From the NCBI RefSeq assembly GCF_947498175.1, contig NZ_CANMJB010000001.1, positions 186,001-250,000 on the forward strand: DNA of 64,000 nt. Reading direction: 5' to 3'. Positions 49,853-59,035 of this stretch are shown here, piece by piece; the first letter of the stretch is position 1; every line of letters starts with the position of its first letter. Made by a program: the position numbers and the translations under genes. This stretch comes from an uncultured Algimonas sp. Lineage in GTDB: Bacteria; Pseudomonadota; Alphaproteobacteria; Caulobacterales; Maricaulaceae. The notes under the pieces were generated by a model. The model was not told the DNA's origin. It ran no database searches and worked only from the letters and a program-made list of their open reading frames with translations.

Positions 49853-50584
49853 TTGGATCAGCAGGCAACATATCTCGACCGCAGCGACACGCATGTGCTC
49901 GTCATCGACGATGACGACCGCATCCGGGACCTGCTCGCCCGCTATCTGGGGCGCGAGGGCTACCGGGTGTCCACGGCGCGCAGCGCGGCGGAGGCGCGCG
50001 CCAAGATGGCCGGGATCGAATACGACCTGCTGATCGTGGACGTGATGATGCCGGGCGAGGACGGGGTCAGCCTGGTCGCGGACCTGCGCACGCTGATGGA
50101 CATTCCTGTGATCCTGCTGACGGCGTTGGGGGACCCGGCGCACCGCATCCGCGGCCTCAAGGCCGGGGCGGACGACTATCTGGCCAAGCCGTTCGAGCCC
50201 GAAGAGCTGTTGCTGCGCATGGACGCGATCTTCCGCCGCACGGGCCGGAAGACTGTGGGCGACCGGGTGCTGTTCGGCGATTTCGTCTTCGACCTGCGCA
50301 CCAGCGTGCTGACGAAGGACGGCGACGTCGTGCGCCTGACGACGAGCGAGACGGATCTGCTGGATCTGCTGGCGCGGCAAGGCGGCGGGACGGTGTCGCG
50401 CTACGTCCTGTCGGAAAACGTCAACGGCGACAGCGAGCGCGCCGTGGACGTGCAGATGACGCGGCTGCGCCGCAAGCTGGAAGACAATCCGTCCGAGCCG
50501 TGCCACCTGTTGACGGTGCGCGGCAAGGGCTACCGCCTGGTCGCCGAGCCGGAAAGCCCCCCGATACCCGCAACCGGCACCTAA
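49853..50584 (+). CDS. OmpR-family response regulator
   Basis: A 243-residue response regulator. The receiver domain has the acidic pocket DDDDR, the phospho-acceptor Asp in LLIVDVMMPGEDG (about residue 58), conserved Thr in LLTALGD and Lys in YLAKPFEP. The OmpR winged-helix domain follows (LTTSETDLLDLLARQ...VDVQMTRLRRKLEDNP...TVRGKGYRL). The start is the TTG at 49853, 6 nt after AAGGGAG. A closer ATG at 49848 is in another frame and too near the Shine-Dalgarno. It is followed 1 nt later by its histidine kinase. Confidence 0.93.
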   Translation: MDQQATYLDRSDTHVLVIDDDDRIRDLLARYLGREGYRVSTARSAAEARAKMAGIEYDLLIVDVMMPGEDGVSLVADLRTLMDIPVILLTALGDPAHRIRGLKAGADDYLAKPFEPEELLLRMDAIFRRTGRKTVGDRVLFGDFVFDLRTSVLTKDGDVVRLTTSETDLLDLLARQGGGTVSRYVLSENVNGDSERAVDVQMTRLRRKLEDNPSEPCHLLTVRGKGYRLVAEPESPPIPATGT

Positions 50585-50585
50585 G

Positions 50586-51887
50586 GTGGGGCTGAGCCTG
50601 CGCCAGATCGCGCCCAAGTCGATCTTCGGGCGCAGCCTGCTGATCATCATCCTGCCGATCGTGATCATGCAGATGATCGTCGCCTACATCTTCTTCAACG
50701 CGCATTGGGCGACGGTCACGGCGAACATGACCGAATCGGTGGCGGCCAGCGTGGCCGTGGCGACGGAGCTGTACGACCGCAATCCGACGGAACGCAACGC
50801 GCAGGCGCTGGACGACCTGCTGCGGCCCGACATGCAGTTGTCGGTGCGGCTCAAGCCCGGCGACGCGCTGCCGACCTCGCGGCGGCGCAACTTCTATTCC
50901 GTGCTGGACCAGTCGATCGGCCGGGCCTTGTCCAATGCGATCGACGAACCCTACTGGTTCGACACGACGCGCTATCCGAACCATATCGACATCCGCGTCC
51001 AGGTCGATGAAGGCGTGCTGCAATTCTACGCCGCGCGCGACCGGGTCTTCGCGCCGACGGGCTATGTCTTCATCTTCTGGCTGGTGACGGCGACGATCCT
51101 GCTGACTTTGGTCTCGGTCGTCTACATCCGCCGCCAGAGCGTGCCGATCCGCGAACTGGCCGACGCCGCCGACGCCTTCGGCAAGGGCCAGGATATCGGT
51201 CCCTACAAGCCGCACGGCGCGGTCGAGGTGAGGCGCGCCGGGCAGTCCTTCCTGAAGATGCGCCAGCGCATCCGCCGGCATATCGAACAGCGCACCTTGA
51301 TGCTGGCCGGCGTCAGCCACGATCTGCGCACGCCCCTGACCCGGCTGAAGCTGGCCCTGTCCATGGCCGAGACGCCCGAGGACATCGCGGCCGCGCGCCG
51401 CGATCTGGACGAGATGGAGGCGATGCTGTCCGCCTATCTGGATTTCGCCCACGGAGCCGGGCAGGGCGCACCGGAGGAGATCGCTCTGGACGGCTTCGTG
51501 GCGGAGATCGCCGCGGCCGAAGGCGTCGCCGCCGAAAGCGACGGACCGGTCGAGATCGAGGCGCGGCCGCAGCTGCTGCGCCGCGCGGTCGTGAACCTGA
51601 TCAACAATGCGCGAAAATATGCGGGCGAGCCGCGCCTGTCATCGGAGACGACCGACACGCACGTCTTGATCCACGTGGACGATGCGGGCGGCGGCATACC
51701 GGAACACAAGCGAGAGGACGTGCTGCGGCCGTTCTCGCGGCTGGACGATGCGCGCACGCAGAACGTCGAAGGGGTCGGGTTGGGTCTGGCCGTGGCGCGC
51801 GACATCGCGCAGACCCATGGCGGGCGGCTCAAGCTCGACGACAGCCCGTGCGGCGGGCTGCGGGCGACGATCCAGCTGCCGCGCTAA
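50586..51887 (+). CDS. Sensor histidine kinase (EnvZ-like)
   Basis: A 433-residue membrane kinase. Helix 1 (LLIIILPIVIMQMIVAYIFF), a periplasmic sensor of about 130 residues, helix 2 (YVFIFWLVTATILLTLVSVVYI), HAMP, HisKA with AGVSHDLRTPLTRLKLAL (phospho-His about residue 245) and HATPase_c (VNLINNARKYA, DDAGGGIP, GVGLGLAVARDI) follow in order, as in EnvZ. The GTG at 50586 is 1 nt after the regulator stop. It is convergent with proC, sharing CTAA. The signal is unknown. Confidence 0.93.
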   Translation: MGLSLRQIAPKSIFGRSLLIIILPIVIMQMIVAYIFFNAHWATVTANMTESVAASVAVATELYDRNPTERNAQALDDLLRPDMQLSVRLKPGDALPTSRRRNFYSVLDQSIGRALSNAIDEPYWFDTTRYPNHIDIRVQVDEGVLQFYAARDRVFAPTGYVFIFWLVTATILLTLVSVVYIRRQSVPIRELADAADAFGKGQDIGPYKPHGAVEVRRAGQSFLKMRQRIRRHIEQRTLMLAGVSHDLRTPLTRLKLALSMAETPEDIAAARRDLDEMEAMLSAYLDFAHGAGQGAPEEIALDGFVAEIAAAEGVAAESDGPVEIEARPQLLRRAVVNLINNARKYAGEPRLSSETTDTHVLIHVDDAGGGIPEHKREDVLRPFSRLDDARTQNVEGVGLGLAVARDIAQTHGGRLKLDDSPCGGLRATIQLPR

Positions 51888-52690
51888 CCGGACAGCTCGC
51901 CGGCGCGGCGAAAGGCGGCCTGCGCAGCGCGGCGCATCAGCGCTTCCAGTTCGCCGGAGCCTCCCAGCACGTCGAGCGCGGCCTGGGTCGTGCCGCCGGG
52001 CGAGGTCACGGCTTCGCGCAATTCCGCGGCGGATGCGTCGGACGCCTCCAGCATGGCACTCGCGCCGATGACGGTCTGCCGCGCCAACTGCCGGGCCGTC
52101 TCCTCCGGCAGCCCGATGGCGAGACCGGCGGCGGCCAGCGTCTCGCAGACGTGGAAGAGGTAGGCCGGGCCCGATCCGGATATGGCGGTGACCGCGTCGA
52201 TTTGCGTGTCGCTTTCGACGCGCAGCACCGCGCCGCTCGCCCCCAGCAGCGCTTCGACCTGTGCCAGATGCCTGTCCGGAAAGTCGTCGGCGACGAACGC
52301 TGTCATGCCTTGTCCGACGGAAACGGGCATGTTGGGCATGGCCCGGACGATAGGATTGTCTTCGAAGACGGCGCTCAGCGTCCCGAGCGTCAGTCCCGCC
52401 ATGATGGAGATGATCAGGGCGTCGGGGCCGACCGCCTTGGCGATATCGGCGCCGATGTCCGGAAACAATTGCGGTTTGACCGCCAAGAGGACGGTCTCGA
52501 TGGTGCGCGGGATATCGCCGGGACCGGGCAAGTGTTTCGCGCCGCGTTCGATTGCATAGACGGCTTCGGTTCCCGGAGCGGGGTCGAGGACGGCGACATG
52601 GCGCGGTGCCATGAGGCCGCTCTGCAGCCAACCGGCCAGCAGGGCGCCGCCCATATGGCCGGCACCGACGATGAGATGGGTTTGCGCCAT
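51884..52690 (-). CDS. proC: Pyrroline-5-carboxylate reductase
   Basis: ProC (268 residues) catalyses the last step of proline synthesis with NAD(P)H. It has the Rossmann start LIVGAGHMGGALLAGW, VLLAVKPQLF, RAMPNMPVSVGQGMTAF, AISGSGPAYLFHVCETLA and the SPGGTTQAALDVL motif. The stop codon overlaps the convergent kinase stop (CTAA). Upstream is the YbjN gene on the same strand, 9 nt away. Confidence 0.95.
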   Translation of the reverse strand: MAQTHLIVGAGHMGGALLAGWLQSGLMAPRHVAVLDPAPGTEAVYAIERGAKHLPGPGDIPRTIETVLLAVKPQLFPDIGADIAKAVGPDALIISIMAGLTLGTLSAVFEDNPIVRAMPNMPVSVGQGMTAFVADDFPDRHLAQVEALLGASGAVLRVESDTQIDAVTAISGSGPAYLFHVCETLAAAGLAIGLPEETARQLARQTVIGASAMLEASDASAAELREAVTSPGGTTQAALDVLGGSGELEALMRRAAQAAFRRAGELSG

Positions 52691-52699
52691 GCGGCGTCG

Positions 52700-53233
52700 C
52701 TAGCCGTGCGAGGCGATGTCCACAAGGGCTTCGGCGAGCGCGTCCTCGGGCGACTTTCCGGCCCAGATCACATATTGCGCGGCCGGGTAGCCGCGTTCGG
52801 CCGCGTCCAGCGCCTGGCTCATCAGGTCGAGCGCCTGGTCGATGGAAAGCTTCGCACCGCCGCGCAAAGAGACCGCATGGCGGTAGACGAGTGTGCCGTT
52901 GCGCTGCCAGTAATCGAAATGACCGGCACTCAGCTGTTCGTTCAGAAGCGACAGCAACCGGCAGATCGAGTCCGACCGGCCGCCCGGCACCTTGCCGTCG
53001 AACAGGATGAACAGAGACAGGTGTTCGTCGGCCGCGTTCCAAGCCAGGGACAGGTCGTGATCGCACCACAGGCCGGTCAGGCTGATATGGACTTCATGCT
53101 CGCCGATCCGCTCGAACGCGTAGGTCTCGGCCGTGGCGATGCGCACGAAGGTCTCGATCGGATTGCCGCGCAGGACGGTCGATGTCTTGAGTGTCGGCGC
53201 GGGCCGGATGCATCTGTCGTCGGCAAAAGCCAT
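52700..53233 (-). CDS. YbjN domain protein
   Basis: A 177-residue YbjN-like protein with the type III secretion chaperone-like fold of that family. Visible are FVRIATAETYAFERIGEHEVHISLTG, DLSLAWNAADEHLSLFILFD, LLSLLNEQLSAGHFDYW and DQALDLMSQALDAAERGYPA. The role is unknown; YbjN proteins are pleiotropic in E. coli. ATG 53233 is preceded by AGGACAG. It is probably co-transcribed with proC. The 96-nt gap upstream has no gene. Confidence 0.88.
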   Translation of the reverse strand: MAFADDRCIRPAPTLKTSTVLRGNPIETFVRIATAETYAFERIGEHEVHISLTGLWCDHDLSLAWNAADEHLSLFILFDGKVPGGRSDSICRLLSLLNEQLSAGHFDYWQRNGTLVYRHAVSLRGGAKLSIDQALDLMSQALDAAERGYPAAQYVIWAGKSPEDALAEALVDIASHG

Positions 53234-53329
53234 GGTCTGTCCTGCGAATCTCCTGATTCAACCGCTAAGCAATTTCAGGCGCTTGGCAAGCAGGGCTCAC
53301 GAGGCTTGTGTTGATAAGAAGCGCGCGGG

Positions 53330-53971
53330 TCAGCCATTCCTGGCGGCTTCGGGATCCCAGAGCGGCCATTTGCGCATGATCCGCTTGAAGCGCGGCGAGG
53401 CCAGATGCCCCGCTAGCCAGCGCTGCACCCCTTCCGGTGCGGCCTGCGCCCACCAGTCCGGTTCGACCGCTGCGAACTGTCGCACGAAGGGGAAGGTCGC
53501 GATATCGACGAGCCGCGGCGCGGCGCCCCGCAGAAAAGGCGTGCCGTTCAGGGTTGCAGCGAAGTGGGTCAGGACCTGCATCGCCGCATCGCGCTGGTCG
53601 GGGTCGACGGCTCCGCGGGGTTGCTCGGGATCGTAGCGGCTCGCATATTTGTAACGGTCGAGGCGGTCCTTGAAGGCGTCCAGGAACCGCTCGGCGTCGG
53701 CCTGGTCGCACGCCTGGTCGGCCAGCCAGTTTTCCGGATCGTGACGGCGGAGCGCCCAGATCATGATGTCCAGGCTTTCATCCAGGACGCCGTTATCGTC
53801 CGTGACGAGCACCGGCACGGTGCCTTTGGGCGAAGCGTCCAGCATGGCGGCGGGCTTGTCGCGCAGCAGCACCTCGCGGTGTTCGACCCATGTGTCCGAT
53901 GCGTCCAGCGCCATGCGGGCGCGCATCGCGAAGGGGCAACGCCGGAAGGAATAGAGGATCGGCAGGCTCAT
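53330..53971 (-). CDS. Glutathione S-transferase-like protein
   Basis: A 213-residue GST-fold protein. The N-terminal thioredoxin domain starts ILYSFRRCPFAMRARMAL, with a cysteine (RRCPF) at the active-site end of helix 1, and has SPKGTVPVLVTDDN and LDESLDIMIW. The helical domain follows. The cysteine suggests a glutaredoxin-like or omega/beta-type chemistry. ATG 53971 is chosen because it precedes the fold; it lies 25 nt after the trhO stop, so co-transcription is likely. Confidence 0.9.
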   Translation of the reverse strand: MSLPILYSFRRCPFAMRARMALDASDTWVEHREVLLRDKPAAMLDASPKGTVPVLVTDDNGVLDESLDIMIWALRRHDPENWLADQACDQADAERFLDAFKDRLDRYKYASRYDPEQPRGAVDPDQRDAAMQVLTHFAATLNGTPFLRGAAPRLVDIATFPFVRQFAAVEPDWWAQAAPEGVQRWLAGHLASPRFKRIMRKWPLWDPEAARNG

Positions 53972-53996
53972 CGGATTGGGACGTTCGATACCGGTA

Positions 53997-54902
53997 TCAC
54001 GCCCGTTGGCCAAGATGGACCTCGTCCCGGGCGGCGGCGAGCTCGATCTGGCGCTGGCGTTCTTCGAAGCGCCGCCGGTCGGTGCGGTCGTCGACGCAGT
54101 GTGGACAGGAAACGCCTTTGACGTAGGAGTCGGCGCGCAAGTCGTCAGGCGACAGCGGCATGCGGCAGGCGAAACATTGCTCCCAATCGGTTTCGCGCAA
54201 GCCATGGCCCACGGCGACACGCTGGTCGAAGACGAAACAGTCGCCGGTCCAGCGGCTGGTTTCCTCCGGCTGCGTCTCGAGATATTTCAGGATGCCGCCC
54301 TTCAAATGCAGCACATCGGGAAAACCCTGCGACTTCATGTAGGACGAGGCTTTCTCGCACCGGATGCCGCCCGTGCAGAACATGGCGACGCGCTTGCCGT
54401 CCAGCCGGTCGCGATTGCGCTCGACCCATTCGGGAAACTCGCGGAAGGAGTCGGTTTTCGGATCGACGGCGCCTTCGAACGTGCCGACCTCGATCTCGTA
54501 ACGGTTGCGCGTGTCGATCAGCACCGTGTCGGGATCGGCAATGACGTCGTTCCAGTCCGACGGTGCGACATAGGTGCCGACGATGCGGTTCGGATCCGTG
54601 CCGTCCACGCCCAGCGTGACGATCTCCTTCTTCAGGCGCACCTTGTAGCGCAGGAACGGCATGTCGTCGGACCGGCTGAACTTGACGTCCAGATCGGCCA
54701 GCCGCGGATCGGCGCGCAGATAGTCGAGCATATGCCGAACCGCGCCTTCGGAGCCGGCGATCGTGCCGTTGATGCCTTCACGGGCCAGCAGCAGCGTGCC
54801 GCGCACGCCGAGTTGTTCGCCCATGGCTTTCAGCCAGGGCTGCAACGCCGCCGCGTCGGGCAGGGGGGTGAACTTGTAGAGAGCGGCGACCGTGTGGGAC
54901 AT
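53997..54902 (-). CDS. trhO: tRNA uridine(34) hydroxylase TrhO (rhodanese, YceA family)
   Basis: A 301-residue UPF0176 protein. It has an N-terminal acylphosphatase-like domain (LYKFTPLPDAAALQPWLKA), a rhodanese domain with the catalytic cysteine in MFCTGGIRCEKASSYM, and a C-terminal cysteine-rich part (CFACRMPLSPDD...VSCPHC) that may bind zinc. TrhO makes 5-hydroxyuridine at tRNA position 34. The start ATG 54902 is clear. The gene heads a likely pair with the GST. Confidence 0.94.
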   Translation of the reverse strand: MSHTVAALYKFTPLPDAAALQPWLKAMGEQLGVRGTLLLAREGINGTIAGSEGAVRHMLDYLRADPRLADLDVKFSRSDDMPFLRYKVRLKKEIVTLGVDGTDPNRIVGTYVAPSDWNDVIADPDTVLIDTRNRYEIEVGTFEGAVDPKTDSFREFPEWVERNRDRLDGKRVAMFCTGGIRCEKASSYMKSQGFPDVLHLKGGILKYLETQPEETSRWTGDCFVFDQRVAVGHGLRETDWEQCFACRMPLSPDDLRADSYVKGVSCPHCVDDRTDRRRFEERQRQIELAAARDEVHLGQRA

Positions 54903-54933
54903 GGCCGCGAGCTAGAAAGGCCTGGGCGCGGGG

Positions 54934-55392
54934 TCAACCGCTCCGGTCAGCTTGGCGGGTCGGTCCTTCCGCCGTGCGGATGATTTCGTCCAGCAATCCG
55001 GTCGCTTCGAGAAATCCGGTGAGGGATGCGGAGACGCCGCGACGTTCCAGCATCGACAGGATCTCGGTGCGGATCAGATCGGGGTTGTCGCAAGTGGACG
55101 CCACCAGGCGCAGATCGCGCACACCCCGGCCGTCCTTCAATTCCTTCTCCAGCGCCTTGGCCGAGTTGGACAGCCGGAACATCGTCAGCGGACCGGGCGA
55201 ACGACCGTCGACCCAGCTCTCCCCGGCATCCAGCAAGGCGCCGAGCGCCTTGTCGAGACGCGTTTCGATGCGGCCCACGGCGCGGTCCACGCGCGGTTCG
55301 ATCCAGTCCGCCGTGCAGATTTGTTCCGCGGTCGGCGCGGTCGCGCAGCCGCTCAGGGCGACAAATGCGGCGATGGTGATGACGTGTCGCAT
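54934..55392 (-). CDS. Lipoprotein of unknown function
   Basis: A 152-residue protein with a short signal peptide and lipobox (AAFVALSGCATAP; lipidated Cys about residue 16). The mature part is helical and charged (RVDRAVGRIETRLDKALGALL; KALEKELKDGRGVRDL) with two further cysteines. ATG 55392 has AGGAG 6 nt upstream, which decides the start over a longer frame. I do not recognise the family. Confidence 0.82.
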   Translation of the reverse strand: MRHVITIAAFVALSGCATAPTAEQICTADWIEPRVDRAVGRIETRLDKALGALLDAGESWVDGRSPGPLTMFRLSNSAKALEKELKDGRGVRDLRLVASTCDNPDLIRTEILSMLERRGVSASLTGFLEATGLLDEIIRTAEGPTRQADRSG

Positions 55393-55452
55393 GAATGCTC
55401 CTGAGCCCAAGGGGGCCTGTCGGCCCTCTATCACAGCCCCAGCCGCGGGAGG

Positions 55453-56175
55453 CTAGTGGAGATCGCGGGATCCGAGAGGGCCGGTGTCCAACGGTTCGGC
55501 GACCAGCATCGCCCAGTAGGTCGAATAGGTCGTGCGAGGCTCATAGACCAGCGCGATGCCGAATTCCGACACGTCGGGCCGCAGGAGGTTCTCATTGTGA
55601 CCGGGGCTCTTCTTCCAGGCCTCGAACACTTGGTCCCAGCTCTTCTGGCCGGTCGCGACGTTTTCGCCCGCGATCAGGAAATTGTAGCCGACCCGGTGCG
55701 CCCTGTCGCCATGCGTGGATCCGTCCGTGCCGTTGTGGGAAATGATGCCGGCCTTGGACAGGTCGTCGGCATGGATGCGCGAAGCTTCGATCAGTTTGGG
55801 CTCGATCGTGACGGGCTTCAGGCCGTGGCTGGCACGGTAGGCATTCAGGTCGCCGACCGCGCGGCTGAGGTTCAAGGGTTGCGGCGCCACTTGCGGGAAG
55901 ACAGGGTTGCTGCCGAAACCGTCATTGAGGCGGCAGACGGCCTCGGGCTTTCGCACGTCCGGTTGGTAGGTCACGGCACCGCGGCATTTCGGGTCCGCCT
56001 TGCAGAGCGCGGAGCATTGATCCGGACTCGATATTGGCACGACCTTGTACGTCCCGTCATCGGGTTCGAACGTCGTCTGCACCACTCCGGTCTTCGCGGT
56101 CGCGGGCAGCGTGCTCATGATGATCAGAGGCAGCGCGACGGCTGCGAGTTTCCCCAGCTTCATGCCATTGAACAT
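55453..56175 (-). CDS. Secreted CAP-domain protein with N-terminal PAN/apple-like module
   Basis: A 240-residue exported protein. A signal peptide (KLAAVALPLIIMSTLPATA) is followed by a cysteine module of about 60 residues (SSPDQCSALCKADPKCRGAVTYQP...AVCRLNDGF) resembling a PAN/apple domain. The CAP/SCP-PR1 domain follows with NAYRASHGLKPV, the cavity His/Glu in RIHADDLSKAG and GENVATGQKSWDQVFEAWKKSPGHNENLL. GAGGAGG lies 7 nt before the ATG. The ligand or target is unknown; the combination suggests cell-surface binding. Confidence 0.88.
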   Translation of the reverse strand: MFNGMKLGKLAAVALPLIIMSTLPATAKTGVVQTTFEPDDGTYKVVPISSPDQCSALCKADPKCRGAVTYQPDVRKPEAVCRLNDGFGSNPVFPQVAPQPLNLSRAVGDLNAYRASHGLKPVTIEPKLIEASRIHADDLSKAGIISHNGTDGSTHGDRAHRVGYNFLIAGENVATGQKSWDQVFEAWKKSPGHNENLLRPDVSEFGIALVYEPRTTYSTYWAMLVAEPLDTGPLGSRDLH

Positions 56176-56244
56176 AATAGGCCCTCCTCGGTTCGGAAGC
56201 CCATTAGGCAGCTCAAATCCTAGGAAATCGTTAGATTGTCCTTA

Positions 56245-56273
56245 ATTATCAGCAAACAATTGCGGCAGTTTAA
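56245..56273 (-). promoter_or_regulatory. Sigma-70-like promoter of the CAP gene
   Basis: Minus strand TTAAAC (56273-56268) and GATAAT (56250-56245, 5/6) with a 17-nt spacer, in an AT-rich 135-bp gap between the PBP1A and CAP genes. About 65 nt leader to the ATG at 56175. Confidence 0.5.
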
Positions 56274-56310
56274 GCCCATTCTCCGCAGGGTTGTCCGCAA
56301 AAGGCGATGT

Positions 56311-58302
56311 TCACCGCCCAGCGTTCGTGGAGACGGTCGTGCGGACGCTGTTGCCCGAGGCCAGATCGCGTTCCTGCCGCAGCGCGGCCGCCAGACCCGA
56401 ATAGAACACCATGATCGCCGATTCCCCGTCACCATCCGATCCGATGTCGGGCAAGGGCAGGTCTTCGCGCGGCAGGCCGTCATGGGCCGCCGTCATGAAC
56501 TCCTTCCAGACATCGGCCGGCAGCAATCCGCCCGTGACTTCGTTCATCGGGCTGTTGTCGTCATTGCCCATCCAGACGCCGGTCGTCAGCTGCTTGGTGA
56601 AGCCCAGGAACCAGGCGTCGCGGTAGTCCTGCGATGTGCCGGTCTTGCCGCCCGCCATGCGCGGCAGGATCCGCGCCCCGTGGGCCGTTCCGCTTTCCAC
56701 GGTCTCGCGCAGCATCGCCGTCATCTGACGAGCGTAGGGGATCGCGTAGACGCGTTCGCCCTCGTCGCGGCGCCGCGTATGGAGGACGTCGCCGCTCGTG
56801 CTTTCGACGCGCTGGATGATGTAGGGGTCGCGCCGGACGCCCTCCGCCGGGAAGACTGAATAGGCGCTCGTCATCTCCAGCAGATTCACTTCGGATACGC
56901 CGAGCGACAGCGACAGGGTCGGTCGCAGCTCGGATTCGATGCCGAACTTGCGGGCGGTCTCGGCGACCCGGATGGCTCCGATTTCCGCGCCGACCTGGGC
57001 GGCGACCGTGTTGATGGATAGCTTCAGCGCCTCGCGCAGCGTCATCGGGCCGCGGTAGCGCAACGTGTAGTTCTTAGGCGTCCAGCCATCGATGGTCGTC
57101 GGCTGATCGACGCGAACCGTGCCCGGCGTGAAGCCGTCTTCGAGCGCAGCCGAATAGACGAAAGTCTTGAAGCTGGATCCCGGCTGTCGCTGCGCCTGGA
57201 TCGTGCGGTTGAACTGGCTGGCGCCGTAGTCCCGGCCGCCCAGCATGACGCGGATGGCGCCGGTTTCGTTGTCCAGGGCGATGATGGCCCCTTGCGAAAC
57301 CTTGCGACGCTCGGCGTTGGCATCGAGCACGGTTGCCAGACTGTCGCGCGCGGCGCTCATGTAATCGGCATCCAGCGTCGTGGTGACGACGAGATCGGGA
57401 CTGTCGGGACCGGCCAGTTCCCGCGCCCGCTCCGTGACGAAATCGAAGGCGTAACCCAGCGTGCTTTCGTTCAGGGCCAGATCGACTTCCTCGACGATTT
57501 CCGGAGGATTGGCGATGGCGGCGTCGAATTCGGCTTCGGTGATGTAGAGATTGGCGCGCATGCGGCGGAGCACGAGATGCGACCGGGTTAATGCACGCTC
57601 ATAGTTGCGGCGCGGGTTGAAGCGGCTCGGCGCCTGGGCCAGTCCGGCGAGCATGGCGGCTTCGGGCAGGTCGAGGTCGCGCGCGCTCTTGCCGAAGAAG
57701 ATCCGGCTCGCGCTTTCCGCGCCGAAGATCTGCGGGCCGAGGCTGACGCGGTTGATGTAGAGTTCGAGGATCTCCGGCTTGGACAGGACCGCTTCCATGT
57801 CGCGGGCCAGCAGCGCTTCCTGGAATTTTCGCCTGTAGGTCTTCTCCGGCGTCAGGATCATCAGCTTGACCAACTGTTGCGTCAGGGTCGATCCGCCTTG
57901 GCTGCGCGCCCCGGACCGGGCGTTGCTGATGAGGGCGCGCAGGATGGCGCGGTTGTCCACGCCTTCGTGCTCGAAGAAGCGTTCGTCCTCGATCGCCAGC
58001 ACGGCATTGGGCAGATAGGCCGGCATGTCGTCCAGCTTGAGCGGCTGGCCGATCCACGGTCCGCGATGGCCGATCGTGCGCCCCTTGCGGTCGACCAGCG
58101 TGATCGTCTCCTGCAGGTTCAGCTGCCACATGGTTTCCTTGTCGGGAAGCTTCGGCAATCCATCGAGGAGATAGGCGCGGCCCAGGACGAAGGTCGCCGC
58201 CGCCAGGGCCGTGAGGGCGCCGAGTATGCCGAGCGCCCACATGGAGCGGCGCCTGCGCACACCTGTCTCCACCACATTGATATCGGCCCTGTAGGTCGGC
58301 AT
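56311..58302 (-). CDS. Penicillin-binding protein 1A family (bifunctional)
   Basis: A 663-residue class A PBP with a short cytoplasmic N-terminus and one membrane anchor (MWALGILGALTALAAATFVLG). The glycosyltransferase domain has EDERFFEHEGVD, GGSTLTQQLVKLM and FQEALLARDME. The transpeptidase domain has SxxK (GSSFKTFVYSAAL), SxN (LSINTVAAQ) and KTG (GGKTGTSQDYRDAWFLGF). It polymerises and cross-links peptidoglycan. It is shorter than E. coli PBP1A and lacks an obvious OB insert. It is divergent from the YcgN gene by 46 bp, with the promoters in that gap. Confidence 0.94.
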   Translation of the reverse strand: MPTYRADINVVETGVRRRRSMWALGILGALTALAAATFVLGRAYLLDGLPKLPDKETMWQLNLQETITLVDRKGRTIGHRGPWIGQPLKLDDMPAYLPNAVLAIEDERFFEHEGVDNRAILRALISNARSGARSQGGSTLTQQLVKLMILTPEKTYRRKFQEALLARDMEAVLSKPEILELYINRVSLGPQIFGAESASRIFFGKSARDLDLPEAAMLAGLAQAPSRFNPRRNYERALTRSHLVLRRMRANLYITEAEFDAAIANPPEIVEEVDLALNESTLGYAFDFVTERARELAGPDSPDLVVTTTLDADYMSAARDSLATVLDANAERRKVSQGAIIALDNETGAIRVMLGGRDYGASQFNRTIQAQRQPGSSFKTFVYSAALEDGFTPGTVRVDQPTTIDGWTPKNYTLRYRGPMTLREALKLSINTVAAQVGAEIGAIRVAETARKFGIESELRPTLSLSLGVSEVNLLEMTSAYSVFPAEGVRRDPYIIQRVESTSGDVLHTRRRDEGERVYAIPYARQMTAMLRETVESGTAHGARILPRMAGGKTGTSQDYRDAWFLGFTKQLTTGVWMGNDDNSPMNEVTGGLLPADVWKEFMTAAHDGLPREDLPLPDIGSDGDGESAIMVFYSGLAAALRQERDLASGNSVRTTVSTNAGR

Positions 58303-58348
58303 AGGGTCCGTCTATCCGGCTTTACGCCGCTTGATAACCGCCTTCGTC

Positions 58349-58822
58349 ATGACCGATCCTCAATTCCCCAAGCCGTTCTGGCAAACCAAGCCGCTCGCGG
58401 ACATGTCCGCAGACGAATGGGAAAGCCTGTGCGACGGATGCGGAAAATGCTGCCTGATCCGCCTCGAAGACGAAGAGACCGGCGAAGTCCACAACACCGA
58501 CGCGCATTGCAAGCTGTTCGACAGTGGATCCTGTGAATGCAAGGATTATGTCAATCGCAAGGCAGTGGTCAGCGATTGCGTCATACTGAAGCCGGCCAAC
58601 ATCAAGGCGTTGAAGTGGATGCCGCGAAGTTGTGCCTACCGCCTGTTGTCAGAGGGCGCGGAATTGCCGGAATGGCATCACCTGCGCACGGGCAGCCGGG
58701 ACTCGATCCACGAGGCCGGCATGAGCGTGCGGAATGCGACCGTCACGGAAGAAGGGCTGAGCGAGGCGGCGTTGCTGAGCCGCATCACGCTCTGGCCGGG
58801 AGAGCCGGGATGGGAAGACTGA
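58349..58822 (+). CDS. YcgN/UPF0260 cysteine-cluster protein
   Basis: A 157-residue protein of the UPF0260 (YcgN) family, with the metal- or Fe-S-like cluster LCDGCGKCCLI...HCKLFDSGSCECKDYVNRK...DCVIL. PFWQTKPLADMSADEWESLC at the N-terminus and the WHHLRTGSRDSIHEAG segment are conserved. Function unknown; a zinc or iron role is suggested by the related CxxCxxxCC family. ATG 58349 is chosen over TTG 58331. It is divergent from the PBP gene. Confidence 0.92.
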   Translation: MTDPQFPKPFWQTKPLADMSADEWESLCDGCGKCCLIRLEDEETGEVHNTDAHCKLFDSGSCECKDYVNRKAVVSDCVILKPANIKALKWMPRSCAYRLLSEGAELPEWHHLRTGSRDSIHEAGMSVRNATVTEEGLSEAALLSRITLWPGEPGWED

Positions 58823-59035
58823 CGGAATGGACACAGGACAGTCGGCACTTGCGTATCGTTCTCAATAAGCCAATGGTTTCAACCGTGAATGGGGAATTCG
58901 TCGCACAGATGTCGCGCCCTTTTCGCTGATAACGACGTTGCAAAGCCGAAGCCCGCCAATTAGGTTCCGCCCGATTTCAAGGCCCCGGCGAATCCTCCCG
59001 ATCATTGCCGCGGACAGAGACATCCAGAGGTGCGA

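Noticed and set aside
49848-50033. ATG 49848 as the response-regulator start
   Set aside because: It is in a different frame and only 1 nt from the AAGGGAG; the TTG at 49853 is in frame with the receiver domain and optimally spaced.
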